In this document: positions 1-5,712 of the stretch, in pieces
Layout of the letters: every line of letters starts with the position of its first letter
Numbering within the stretch: position 1 is the first letter of the stretch
Assembly (NCBI GenBank): GCA_002451065.1
Contig: DKBC01000006.1
Span: forward strand, 1 to 13,044
Direction: 5' to 3'
Source: Betaproteobacteria bacterium UBA6910
Lineage (GTDB): Bacteria > Pseudomonadota > Gammaproteobacteria > Burkholderiales > UBA6910
DNA: 13,044 nt
The notes under the pieces: model-generated
What the model was told of the DNA's origin: nothing
Database searches by the model: none
What the model saw: only the letters and a program-made list of their open reading frames with translations
Made by a program: the position numbers and the translations under genes

Positions 1-791
1 CCGAAGCGGCCCTTGACGCAGAGGCGGCCACGGTTGGCGGGACCGTCTCGCCCTTCCACGTAGCGGATGCGCCCGCCCTTGACCTGGAAAGTGAGCTGGC
101 AGCCTACCCCGCAATAGGGACACACGGAATCGACGCTCTTGTCCGGCGCCTCCATCCAGGCTTCTCGCGCGGGGGCCAGGGCCCCGGTGGGGCAGGCCTG
201 GACGCATTCGCCGCAGGCGACGCAACTGGACTCGCCCATGGGGTCGCCGAAGTCGAACACGATGCTGCTGTGGGCACCGCGGAACGCGTAGCCGATGACG
301 TCGTTGCCCTGCTCCTCGCGGCAGGCGCGCACACACCGGGTGCACTGAATGCAGCCGTCCAGGTTCACCCACATGGCAGGATGGGAGACATCGGCCGGCG
401 GCTGCTCGCGACCGGGGAAGCGAGGCTGGATCACGCCCAGCCGACGCGACCAGAGCGCAAGTTCGTCGTCCCGCTTATAGCTCTTCTCGGGCATGTCGGA
501 GCGAAGCAACTCAAGGACCAGCCTCTGGGAGTGAAGCGCACGCGGGTTCGCCGAGGATACCTCCATGCCCGGTACGGGATTCCGGCAGCAGGAAGGCGCC
601 AGCACCCGTTCGCCCTTGATCTCCACCATGCAGGCCCGGCAGTTGCCGTCGGACCGGTAGCCTTCCTTATAGCAGAGGTGCGGGATCTCCACGCCAGCGC
701 GCTTGGCAGCCTGGAGGATGGTCTCCCCGGGCGCCGCGGCAAGCGTCTGGCCATTCAGAGTGAACTCGATGGTTTCAACAGGCACAGTCAT
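1..791 (-). CDS. fdhA: NAD-dependent formate dehydrogenase, catalytic alpha subunit (N-terminal part; runs off the left edge)
   Basis: Only the first 263 codons are present. The subunit should oxidise formate to CO2 at a Mo- or W-bis-pyranopterin centre in the cytoplasm and pass electrons to the NuoEF-like partner. In order I read a [2Fe-2S] ferredoxin-type domain (Cys40, 51, 54, 68), two ferredoxin-type [4Fe-4S] motifs (Cys147/150/153/157 and Cys190/193/196/200), and the start of the molybdopterin oxidoreductase domain with its cluster ligands in CPYCGVGC (Cys224/227/231) plus Cys258. That last domain separates it from HoxU or a bare NuoG fragment. The ATG at 791 has GAGG seven to eight bases upstream and lies about 60 bp after the fdhB stop, so it is the second gene of an operon. 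Family members run to about 900-990 residues. The usual His-Cys3 cluster motif between the first two domains is absent (no Cys at 70-146). Mo versus W cannot be decided here. Confidence 0.93.
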   Translation of the reverse strand, partial: MTVPVETIEFTLNGQTLAAAPGETILQAAKRAGVEIPHLCYKEGYRSDGNCRACMVEIKGERVLAPSCCRNPVPGMEVSSANPRALHSQRLVLELLRSDMPEKSYKRDDELALWSRRLGVIQPRFPGREQPPADVSHPAMWVNLDGCIQCTRCVRACREEQGNDVIGYAFRGAHSSIVFDFGDPMGESSCVACGECVQACPTGALAPAREAWMEAPDKSVDSVCPYCGVGCQLTFQVKGGRIRYVEGRDGPANRGRLCVKGRF

Positions 792-851
792 TGCAGAACC
801 TCAAGAATATTTACGGCAAGGCGCCAGGACAGGAAGAGAACCGTCACCAAG

Positions 852-2564
852 TCAATCCCTAGTGCCTTGGTGTCCAGATGGTTCGCCGATCTCATCCGGG
901 AAGTATTTCATGACGCAGCGAATCGGGTTTGGCGCCGCCTGCCCCAGGCCGCAGATGGAGGCGTCGGCCATGACCTGGGACAGGTCCTCCAGCAGCGCCC
1001 GGTCCCAGCGCGGCTCGGCCATCAGCCGCTCCGCCTTCTCGGTCCCGACGCGGCACGGGGTGCATTGCCCGCAGGATTCGTGGGCGAAGAAGTGCATCAG
1101 GTTGCGCGCCGCGTCCCGCGCCCTGTCCTGCCGGGAGAGGATGATGATGGCGGCCGAGCCGATGAAGCAGCCATATTCGTTCAGGGTATCGAAATCCAGC
1201 GGTATGTCTCCCATGGACGCCGGCAGGATTCCTCCCGACGCGCCGCCCGGGAGGTAGGCGTAAAACTCGTGGCCTGGTTGCATGCCGCCGCAGAACTCTT
1301 CGATCAATTCCCTGACGGTGACGCCCGCCGGCGCCAGATGCACGCCGGGCTTGTTGACGCGCCCCGATACCGAAAACGAGCGCAGACCCTTGCGCCCGTG
1401 CCGCCCCTGCCCCGCAAACCAATCGGCGCCCTTCTCGATCAGGTCGCGCACCCAGTAAAGGGTTTCGAAGTTGTGTTCCAGTGTGGGCCGGCCGAAGAGA
1501 CCCACCTGCGCCACGTAGGGCGGGCGCAAACGCGGCATGCCGCGCTTGCCCTCGATGGATTCGATCATGGCCGATTCCTCGCCGCAAATGTAGGCACCCG
1601 CGCCGCGTCGCAGGTGGATCGGCGGCAGCGGGGTCGGCGGGTGCGCCTGCAGCGCGGCTATTTCCCGTTCCAGCATCGCCCGGCACTGGGCATACTCGTC
1701 CCGGAGGTAAATGTAGACTTCGGCGATGCCCACGCAATATGCCGCGATCAGCGCGCCTTCCAGAAAACGGTGGGGGTCGCGCTCCAGGTACCACCGGTCC
1801 TTGAAAGTCCCTGGCTCACCTTCGTCGATGTTGACCGCCATGAGGCGCGGTTCCGGCTCTGCCCGCACGATGCGCCACTTGCGACCGGCCGGGAAACCGG
1901 CGCCTCCGAGCCCGCGCAGCCCGGAGTCTTCCATGATGCCGATGATCTGGTCGGGCTTGCGCTTGCCCTCCCACACTTCCCGCCACACACGATAGCCGCC
2001 CGCTTTGCGATAGCGCTCATAGTCCACGTAGCGGGAGGGGTCGGCGTCAATCGCACCCGCCTCGACCAGGCTGGCCACGGTTTCCGGCGTCGCGCGTCCC
2101 ACCGGGTTGCGCCCCACCACGGCAACCGGCGCGTCCTCGCAGCGGCCAACGCAGGGAACCGGCACCACGCGCACGCCTTCCCCGAGGACTTCCCGAAGCC
2201 GCGCGAGGAGCGCGTCGCCTCCGGCCATCTGGCAGGACAGGGTTTCGCACACCCGCACAGTGAGGGAGGGGGGGGCATCACCCTCCTTTACCACGTCGAA
2301 ATGATGATAGAAGGTCGCCACCTCGTACACCTCCGCCAGCGAAAGCCTCGTCTCCTCGGCGAGCGCCGCCAGGTGCGCCGCCGAAAGGTGTCCGCACCCG
2401 TCCTGGACGCGATGCAGGTATTCGACGAGCAAATCGCGGCGGCGCGGTCCGGATCCGATCAGCTTCCGGACCTCGGCGAGGGCGGCCGGCTCGGCGCGAC
2501 GACCTTTGGGCGTTGGGCGCAACTTGGGCAATGGACTTCCGGACTTCTGCCTGGATGAGTTCAT
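852..2564 (-). CDS. fdhB: NAD-dependent formate dehydrogenase beta subunit (NuoE-NuoF fusion, FMN/Fe-S, NAD+-reducing)
   Basis: This 570-residue protein takes electrons from the alpha subunit and reduces NAD+ through FMN. Residues 30-170 are a NuoE-like thioredoxin-fold [2Fe-2S] domain with ligands Cys106, Cys111, Cys138 and Cys142. Residues 200-560 are NuoF-like. They include the FMN/NADH glycine-rich segment GLGGAGFPAGRKW (218-230), the acidic NIDEGEPGTFKDR stretch (245-257), GAYICGEESA (323-332), and the [4Fe-4S] motif ESCGQCTPC (Cys498, 501, 504) with the fourth ligand at Cys538. A fused E-F subunit of this length is characteristic of Methylobacterium Fdh1-type tungsten/molybdenum formate dehydrogenases; Ralstonia-type Fds splits it into FdsG and FdsB. 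The ATG at 2564 has a GAGG about nine bases upstream. All expected ligands are intact. fdhA follows on the same strand. A hydrogenase diaphorase is a less likely alternative, given the neighbouring catalytic subunit. Confidence 0.94.
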   Translation of the reverse strand: MNSSRQKSGSPLPKLRPTPKGRRAEPAALAEVRKLIGSGPRRRDLLVEYLHRVQDGCGHLSAAHLAALAEETRLSLAEVYEVATFYHHFDVVKEGDAPPSLTVRVCETLSCQMAGGDALLARLREVLGEGVRVVPVPCVGRCEDAPVAVVGRNPVGRATPETVASLVEAGAIDADPSRYVDYERYRKAGGYRVWREVWEGKRKPDQIIGIMEDSGLRGLGGAGFPAGRKWRIVRAEPEPRLMAVNIDEGEPGTFKDRWYLERDPHRFLEGALIAAYCVGIAEVYIYLRDEYAQCRAMLEREIAALQAHPPTPLPPIHLRRGAGAYICGEESAMIESIEGKRGMPRLRPPYVAQVGLFGRPTLEHNFETLYWVRDLIEKGADWFAGQGRHGRKGLRSFSVSGRVNKPGVHLAPAGVTVRELIEEFCGGMQPGHEFYAYLPGGASGGILPASMGDIPLDFDTLNEYGCFIGSAAIIILSRQDRARDAARNLMHFFAHESCGQCTPCRVGTEKAERLMAEPRWDRALLEDLSQVMADASICGLGQAAPNPIRCVMKYFPDEIGEPSGHQGTRD

Positions 2565-2677
2565 GAGTCGGGCCTCGGTTTCAAATCGGCTTTGGCGCTG
2601 TCGGATCCGTCCGGGAACCTAATATCGCCCCCCGGACTATGGGGCTGTCTGCCCGAGTATGCCAAGCCCTATTTTCC

Positions 2678-2693
2678 TGCAAAGTCCATGCCA
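2678..2693 (-). promoter_or_regulatory. Candidate sigma-54 (-24/-12) promoter for the fdhBA operon
   Basis: Read on the minus strand the element is TGGCATGGACTTTGCA, against the consensus TGGCACGNNNNTTGCW. There is one mismatch, and the spacing between the invariant GG and GC is exactly ten bases. The predicted transcription start is near 2667, giving a leader of about 100 nt before fdhB. About 125 bp lie upstream before the next gene, enough for an enhancer-binding protein, but I could not find a convincing palindromic binding site there. This is the only regulatory element I can support in the 254 bp between the fdhB start and the next gene. Confidence 0.5.
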
Positions 2694-2818
2694 CAATGCG
2701 GCAAACGATTTGGGTCCCCGGGCAGGTGTCCTCGCGGCAGCGAACGAATCGGTGGGTGCCAGGATTAACCGTGGGCGAAGAGTCACCCCGGTGTCACGCT
2801 CCTGGAACAGATCGCCCC

Positions 2819-3772
2819 TCATTGCCCAAAGTCCCTGGCTTCGACCCGGAGATAAACGAAGTGTATGTTTTCCCGGTGAAAGCGTTCGTAAAGCGCCCAG
2901 TTCCGGAACGCCGGAAGCTCCACCCGCTGCGCGGCTTCCAGGATCCCGGATCCCGATTCGTAGGCTTTAACCACCCTCGACTCTAGTTGCTTGAGGTAAG
3001 CGGCGACTTCCTGGAGGCGCTGCGGATCTGAAACGGGCCCATGGCCGGGAACCAGGATCGCCGCTCCAAGGCTCCCCATTTTCCCGAGTGCGTCCAGCCA
3101 TCCTTCAACCCTGGCTGCCCGCAGCTCCGGAATCCGATCGATGCTCGCCAGGTCTCCCGCGAACAGCACCCCCGAGGCCGAGTCATACACGGCGACGCTG
3201 CCCGGCTGCGCCGACCACCCGTAATAGAGCACCTGAATCTCGCGGCCTCCAACCCTTATCGCTTCGCTGCCGTCGATCAGCCGCGAAGCCCGCGACAAAG
3301 CGGTGCCGCCCAGGGCAGCGTCACCCACGGCCTTCTTCAGGTTGCGGATGCAGGTATCGCAGTTCTGCACCATGAAGCGGTCGGTCTCCCGATGGGCGAG
3401 AACCGGGATCCCGCGGCGTGCAAAAACTCCGTTGCCCAGCACCTGGTCCGGAGCCGCGTGGGTGTTGATCCCAAGCACCACGGGACGCTCAGTGACGCGC
3501 GCGATTGCCGCAAACAGGGCTTCAGCTTCCGACTCGGAGGTACCGGTGCCGACCGTGATCACGCCCGCGTCTCCGACGATCACTCCCAGATTGGAAATGC
3601 GCCCCCGGTTGGCGGGGGCCGGCTCCGCAAGGGCGCCCTGCACCACGTAAACCCCGGAAGCCACGGGGGTGAGTTCCAGCCCCGCTGCTGCGGCACCGCA
3701 AATTCCGGCGCCCGCGAGCGCCAGGGCTGCAAACCACTTTAGGACTCGGCCAAGGATCAATGGGGATCTCAC
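2819..3772 (-). CDS. Exported SoxH-like MBL-fold protein with degenerate metal-binding site (quinoprotein relay metallohydrolase paralogue)
   Basis: This 317-residue protein has a hydrophobic signal segment (residues 11-30, Ala-rich cleavage region). The rest is clearly homologous to the MBL protein encoded at 5713-6642. Shared blocks are NRGRISNLGVIVG (55-67), the NTH...D...GNG.F block (103-117), AGDLASIDRIPEL (205-217), VPGHG (241-245) and a C-terminal FRNWALYERFHREN region (289-302). The catalytic HxHxDH motif reads H105-A-A-P-D109-Q110. The third histidine position aligns with Ala188. Only His105, Asp109, Asp207 and His244 survive, so a normal dinuclear zinc site is unlikely. A CxxC pair (Cys138, Cys141) lies where the intact paralogue has no cysteine. 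The start is a GTG; an ATG eight bases upstream is out of frame. It could be a pseudoenzyme, a thiol-redox protein or a single-metal enzyme. The relay-family assignment is good; the function is unknown. Confidence 0.8.
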   Translation of the reverse strand: MRSPLILGRVLKWFAALALAGAGICGAAAAGLELTPVASGVYVVQGALAEPAPANRGRISNLGVIVGDAGVITVGTGTSESEAEALFAAIARVTERPVVLGINTHAAPDQVLGNGVFARRGIPVLAHRETDRFMVQNCDTCIRNLKKAVGDAALGGTALSRASRLIDGSEAIRVGGREIQVLYYGWSAQPGSVAVYDSASGVLFAGDLASIDRIPELRAARVEGWLDALGKMGSLGAAILVPGHGPVSDPQRLQEVAAYLKQLESRVVKAYESGSGILEAAQRVELPAFRNWALYERFHRENIHFVYLRVEARDFGQ

Positions 3773-3836
3773 GCGTTCATTGTATCCAGCGCGCCGGCCC
3801 GGCCCGAATCAACTGCCAGGAGCCACGGCCCAAGGG

Positions 3837-3865
3837 TTCATTTTGTCTTCGCGCTCCCGCATAAT
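3837..3865 (+). promoter_or_regulatory. Possible sigma-70 promoter of the small exported protein gene
   Basis: A TTCATT -35-like hexamer (3837-3842) and CATAAT (3860-3865, one mismatch to TATAAT) are separated by 17 bases. Transcription would begin near 3872, shortly before the AAAGGAG ribosome binding site. The -35 is weak (three of six matches). It lies in the 116 bp between this gene and the divergent MBL gene. Confidence 0.35.
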
Positions 3866-3888
3866 TCCATATCCAAAGGAGAACGAAC

Positions 3889-4227
3889 ATGAAACGCTTA
3901 TTGGCCGTCCTCTCACTCGCCGCCTGCGCCGGCACCGCCTGGGGCCACGACTACCCGACCGTGGACCGCGTGGAGTACGTGCTTGAATGCCTCAAGAACA
4001 ATGGCGGCGAACAGCAGTACGTCTACAAATGCAGCTGCGCCATCGACGAGATCGCGAAGCAGATGAGCTACGACGACTACGTGGAGGCTTCCACCATCGC
4101 CCGTTACCAGGGCATGGGCGGAGAGCGCATGGGTGCGTTCCGGGACCCCGAGGATTTCAAGAAGGCCGCGAAGGGCTTTCGCGCCATCCACGCCGCGGCC
4201 AAAAAAACCTGCGGCGTTTCGAAATAG
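3889..4227 (+). CDS. Small exported cysteine-containing protein of unknown function
   Basis: This is a 112-residue protein with a clear Sec signal peptide (residues 1-19, MKRLLAVLSL start, probable cleavage after AWG). The mature part carries four cysteines: Cys34, the CSC pair Cys48/Cys50, and Cys108. These could form two disulfides in the periplasm or bind a metal or haem-free cofactor; there is no CxxCH haem motif. The rest is charged and probably helical, with several Asp, Tyr and Lys residues. The ATG at 3889 follows an AAAGGAG ribosome binding site with ideal spacing, and the gene ends at a strong hairpin terminator, so it looks like a self-contained unit. It is the only plus-strand gene among the relay genes. 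I do not recognise the family. Position and export suggest a periplasmic accessory protein of the SoxYZ/MBL system, which is inference. Confidence 0.85.
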   Translation: MKRLLAVLSLAACAGTAWGHDYPTVDRVEYVLECLKNNGGEQQYVYKCSCAIDEIAKQMSYDDYVEASTIARYQGMGGERMGAFRDPEDFKKAAKGFRAIHAAAKKTCGVSK

Positions 4228-4254
4228 CAAGCTGCTGGTCCTGGAAGAAAACAT

Positions 4255-4281
4255 AACGGGCCGGGATCTAGCCGGCCCGTT
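4255..4281. terminator. Bidirectional hairpin terminator between convergent genes
   Basis: AACGGGCCGG (4255-4264) and CCGGCCCGTT (4272-4281) form a perfect 10-bp stem with a 7-base loop. It lies 27 bp after the plus-strand gene ending at 4227 and 30 bp after the end of the minus-strand gene at 4312. On the minus strand the stem is followed by a T-rich stretch (ATGTTTTCTTCC); on the plus strand the T-tract is poorer (TTGTCATTGCTT). It is therefore better as a terminator for the minus-strand gene but probably serves both. Confidence 0.8.
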
Positions 4282-4311
4282 GTCATTGCTTCATAGCGGA
4301 ATCGGGCGCCG

Positions 4312-4716
4312 CTAGCTTCCCACACCGGACGCGGTCTTGCTGCCGGGAGCCCAGGGCCTCAGAAGAGCTTCGCGCTCGGTCGCCCAGTCCCGCTTCATCT
4401 CATGCAGCACCTCACGCTGGTCCGGCGCCGCCTTGGTCTCGATTGCCATGGTGATCGGCATTTTCGCCTCCGACAGGTAGGGGCGCGAAACCTCGAAGCG
4501 CGCCTTCGACCCCTCCGCCATAGGGGTTGCGGGCTGGGCGAGCGACAGCCGCTCCTCAACCAGTTCCCGCTTTTCCGCATGAAGGTCCGCCCGATGTTCC
4601 GCAGCGGCTTTGGTCTCGATGGCCAGGGTGATGGGCACGTCCGAGCCGAAGGCCAGAACCTGCGCCGGGAACCCCGCCAAGGCGACAGTCAATGCCAACG
4701 CTAACTTCCTGATCAT
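4312..4716 (-). CDS. Small exported protein with two 30-residue internal repeats, unknown function
   Basis: This 134-residue protein has a Sec signal peptide (residues 1-22, likely cleavage after VLA). The mature chain is built from two copies of one unit. Repeat 1 is residues 27-56 and repeat 2 is residues 86-115. Each opens with PIT[L/M]AIETKAA, continues with a charged helical run containing LH.[E/M]KR, and ends in ER. A 29-residue linker joins them and a short Pro/Gly/Ser tail follows. There are no cysteines and no known catalytic motif. The ATG at 4716 has AAAGGAG upstream with good spacing, which supports a real gene. It ends at the bidirectional terminator. About 150 bp separate it from the carrier gene upstream on the same strand, so it may be cotranscribed or have its own promoter. 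I do not recognise the family; a periplasmic helical binding or assembly factor is possible. Confidence 0.82.
   Translation of the reverse strand: MIRKLALALTVALAGFPAQVLAFGSDVPITLAIETKAAAEHRADLHAEKRELVEERLSLAQPATPMAEGSKARFEVSRPYLSEAKMPITMAIETKAAPDQREVLHEMKRDWATEREALLRPWAPGSKTASGVGS
4372..4461 (-). repeat. Internal repeat unit 2 of the small exported repeat protein
   Basis: This encodes residues 86-115 (starting MPITMAIETKAA). It matches unit 1 (4549-4638) at the protein level over 30 residues. The first part is also close at the DNA level: the plus-strand string TTGGTCTCGAT appears in both copies. This points to an internal duplication. Confidence 0.8.
4549..4638 (-). repeat. Internal repeat unit 1 of the small exported repeat protein
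   Basis: This encodes residues 27-56 (starting VPITLAIETKAA), directly after the signal peptide. It pairs with unit 2 at 4372-4461. The PIT.AIETKAA core is nearly identical, while the helical half is more diverged but keeps LH, KR and the closing ER. Confidence 0.8.
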
Positions 4717-4867
4717 GGATTTCTCCTTTCGGTCATTGGCACGATGTAACGAGCACGACCCATGGAGCCTCCACGAACCCTAGGCGTTCCATGACGAATT
4801 GCGATGGCTACAATTGCGTTTCGCGATGCGCCCCTGACCCGGGGCCCGGACGCCGATGGACGCCCGA

Positions 4868-5695
4868 TCAGGAGCCCGGCGCCCCGCGAAGGGCCACGGA
4901 GGTCTCGAACCGAAGGTCGTTGGTGTCCACCACCTCCGCTTTCAGTTCCCCCTCGCCCCGCGGGACAAAGTAGAAGCGGAAATTGGGGTTCTCGCTGATG
5001 GTGAAGTCCACTTCGGCGGTAAGAATGGTTTTCCCGGCATAGCTGACGTCGATCTTGCGCACGAAATGCGGCGGCGCGTACAGTCGCGTCACCTGGTCCA
5101 TGGCCAGTCCGGAAATGTTGGGATGGCTGATCATGAGCTGCGCCTGGTTGGGCTGGTTGTAAGCCACCTCCTTGTCCACGCGAAACTTCATCTTGCCCAG
5201 GCGCGCCATGGCGGCTTCGAGATCTTTGCCGGCCGGGGCCGAGCACCCGCCCGACGCCTTCACGAACTTGGTCGCCATGAACAGGCTTCCATCATTGGTT
5301 TCGGCGATAGCCCGGACGTGGGTGTATTCCTCGATGCGCACCCGCGTCTCCAGGTCCGCCTTCCCGCTGTCCGGTGTCAGGGTGAACACCACGCCGACCG
5401 GGGAGGGGTTCTTGTCGATGACCAGGTATATCTTCCGGATGTATTTCTCCGGCGTTTGCTCGAGCCGGGTCCGAATCGCGATCGGCACCACTGCGGCGTC
5501 CTCCGCCCGGACCGGCGCTTCCAGCGTCAACACATCCCCCGCGTCCTCCTTGATGGTCCGATCGCCAAACAACACCTTGCTAAGCTTCGGCCAAGGCTCG
5601 TCCTTGGCCTTCTCGTCGGCGGCCGACCCCGTTCCGACCACCACGGCCAGCCCCAGCAGCCCCCCCAGCAGCAACTTGCCGACAAACCCTTTCAT
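4868..5695 (-). CDS. Exported fused SoxYZ-like carrier protein (quinoprotein dehydrogenase-associated type)
   Basis: This 275-residue exported protein has a signal peptide at residues 1-26. A SoxY-like domain (about 35-155) ends in KASGGCSAPAG, with the carrier Cys151 in the GGC context where SoxY has its GGCGG arm. A SoxZ-like domain follows directly (about 160-270), including ISHPNISGL (189-197), an APPHFVRKIDV strand and the ENPNFRFYFVP strand. In Sox systems SoxYZ carries sulfur intermediates on the SoxY cysteine. This fused version belongs to a family known next to PQQ-dependent dehydrogenases, where its cargo is not established. I chose the ATG at 5695, which has GAGGAG nine bases upstream and begins the signal peptide. 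A start 81 bp further upstream would overlap the preceding gene and bury the signal. It lies 17 bp after the intact MBL gene, so the two form one operon. Confidence 0.88.
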   Translation of the reverse strand: MKGFVGKLLLGGLLGLAVVVGTGSAADEKAKDEPWPKLSKVLFGDRTIKEDAGDVLTLEAPVRAEDAAVVPIAIRTRLEQTPEKYIRKIYLVIDKNPSPVGVVFTLTPDSGKADLETRVRIEEYTHVRAIAETNDGSLFMATKFVKASGGCSAPAGKDLEAAMARLGKMKFRVDKEVAYNQPNQAQLMISHPNISGLAMDQVTRLYAPPHFVRKIDVSYAGKTILTAEVDFTISENPNFRFYFVPRGEGELKAEVVDTNDLRFETSVALRGAPGS

Positions 5696-5712
5696 TATTC
5701 GTGCTCCTCTCG

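Noticed and set aside
270..2558. Long plus-strand open frame (762 codons) opposite the formate dehydrogenase genes
   Set aside because: The minus strand carries unmistakable FdhB and FdhA sequences with all cluster ligands. The plus-strand translation shows no recognisable domain and is the antisense shadow expected in GC-rich DNA.
2694..2818. Search for paired operator or enhancer palindromes upstream of the sigma-54-like element
   Set aside because: Short partial repeats (for example around GTCACC...GTGTCAC) do not form convincing dyads.
2637..2822. 61-codon minus-strand frame starting in an ATGA overlap with the degenerate MBL stop
   Set aside because: The overlap looks like translational coupling, but the peptide is Arg/Ala/Pro-rich with no motif, and it would run through the sigma-54-like element. 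Not supported as a gene.
3041..3742. Plus-strand frame of 233 codons opposite the degenerate MBL gene
   Set aside because: The minus strand encodes a full-length homologue of the second MBL protein. The plus-strand product has no recognisable features.
4830..4845. GCCCC/GGGGC hairpin downstream of the SoxYZ-like gene as a terminator
   Set aside because: Only a 5-bp stem with a 6-base loop and no T-tract on the minus strand; too weak to call.
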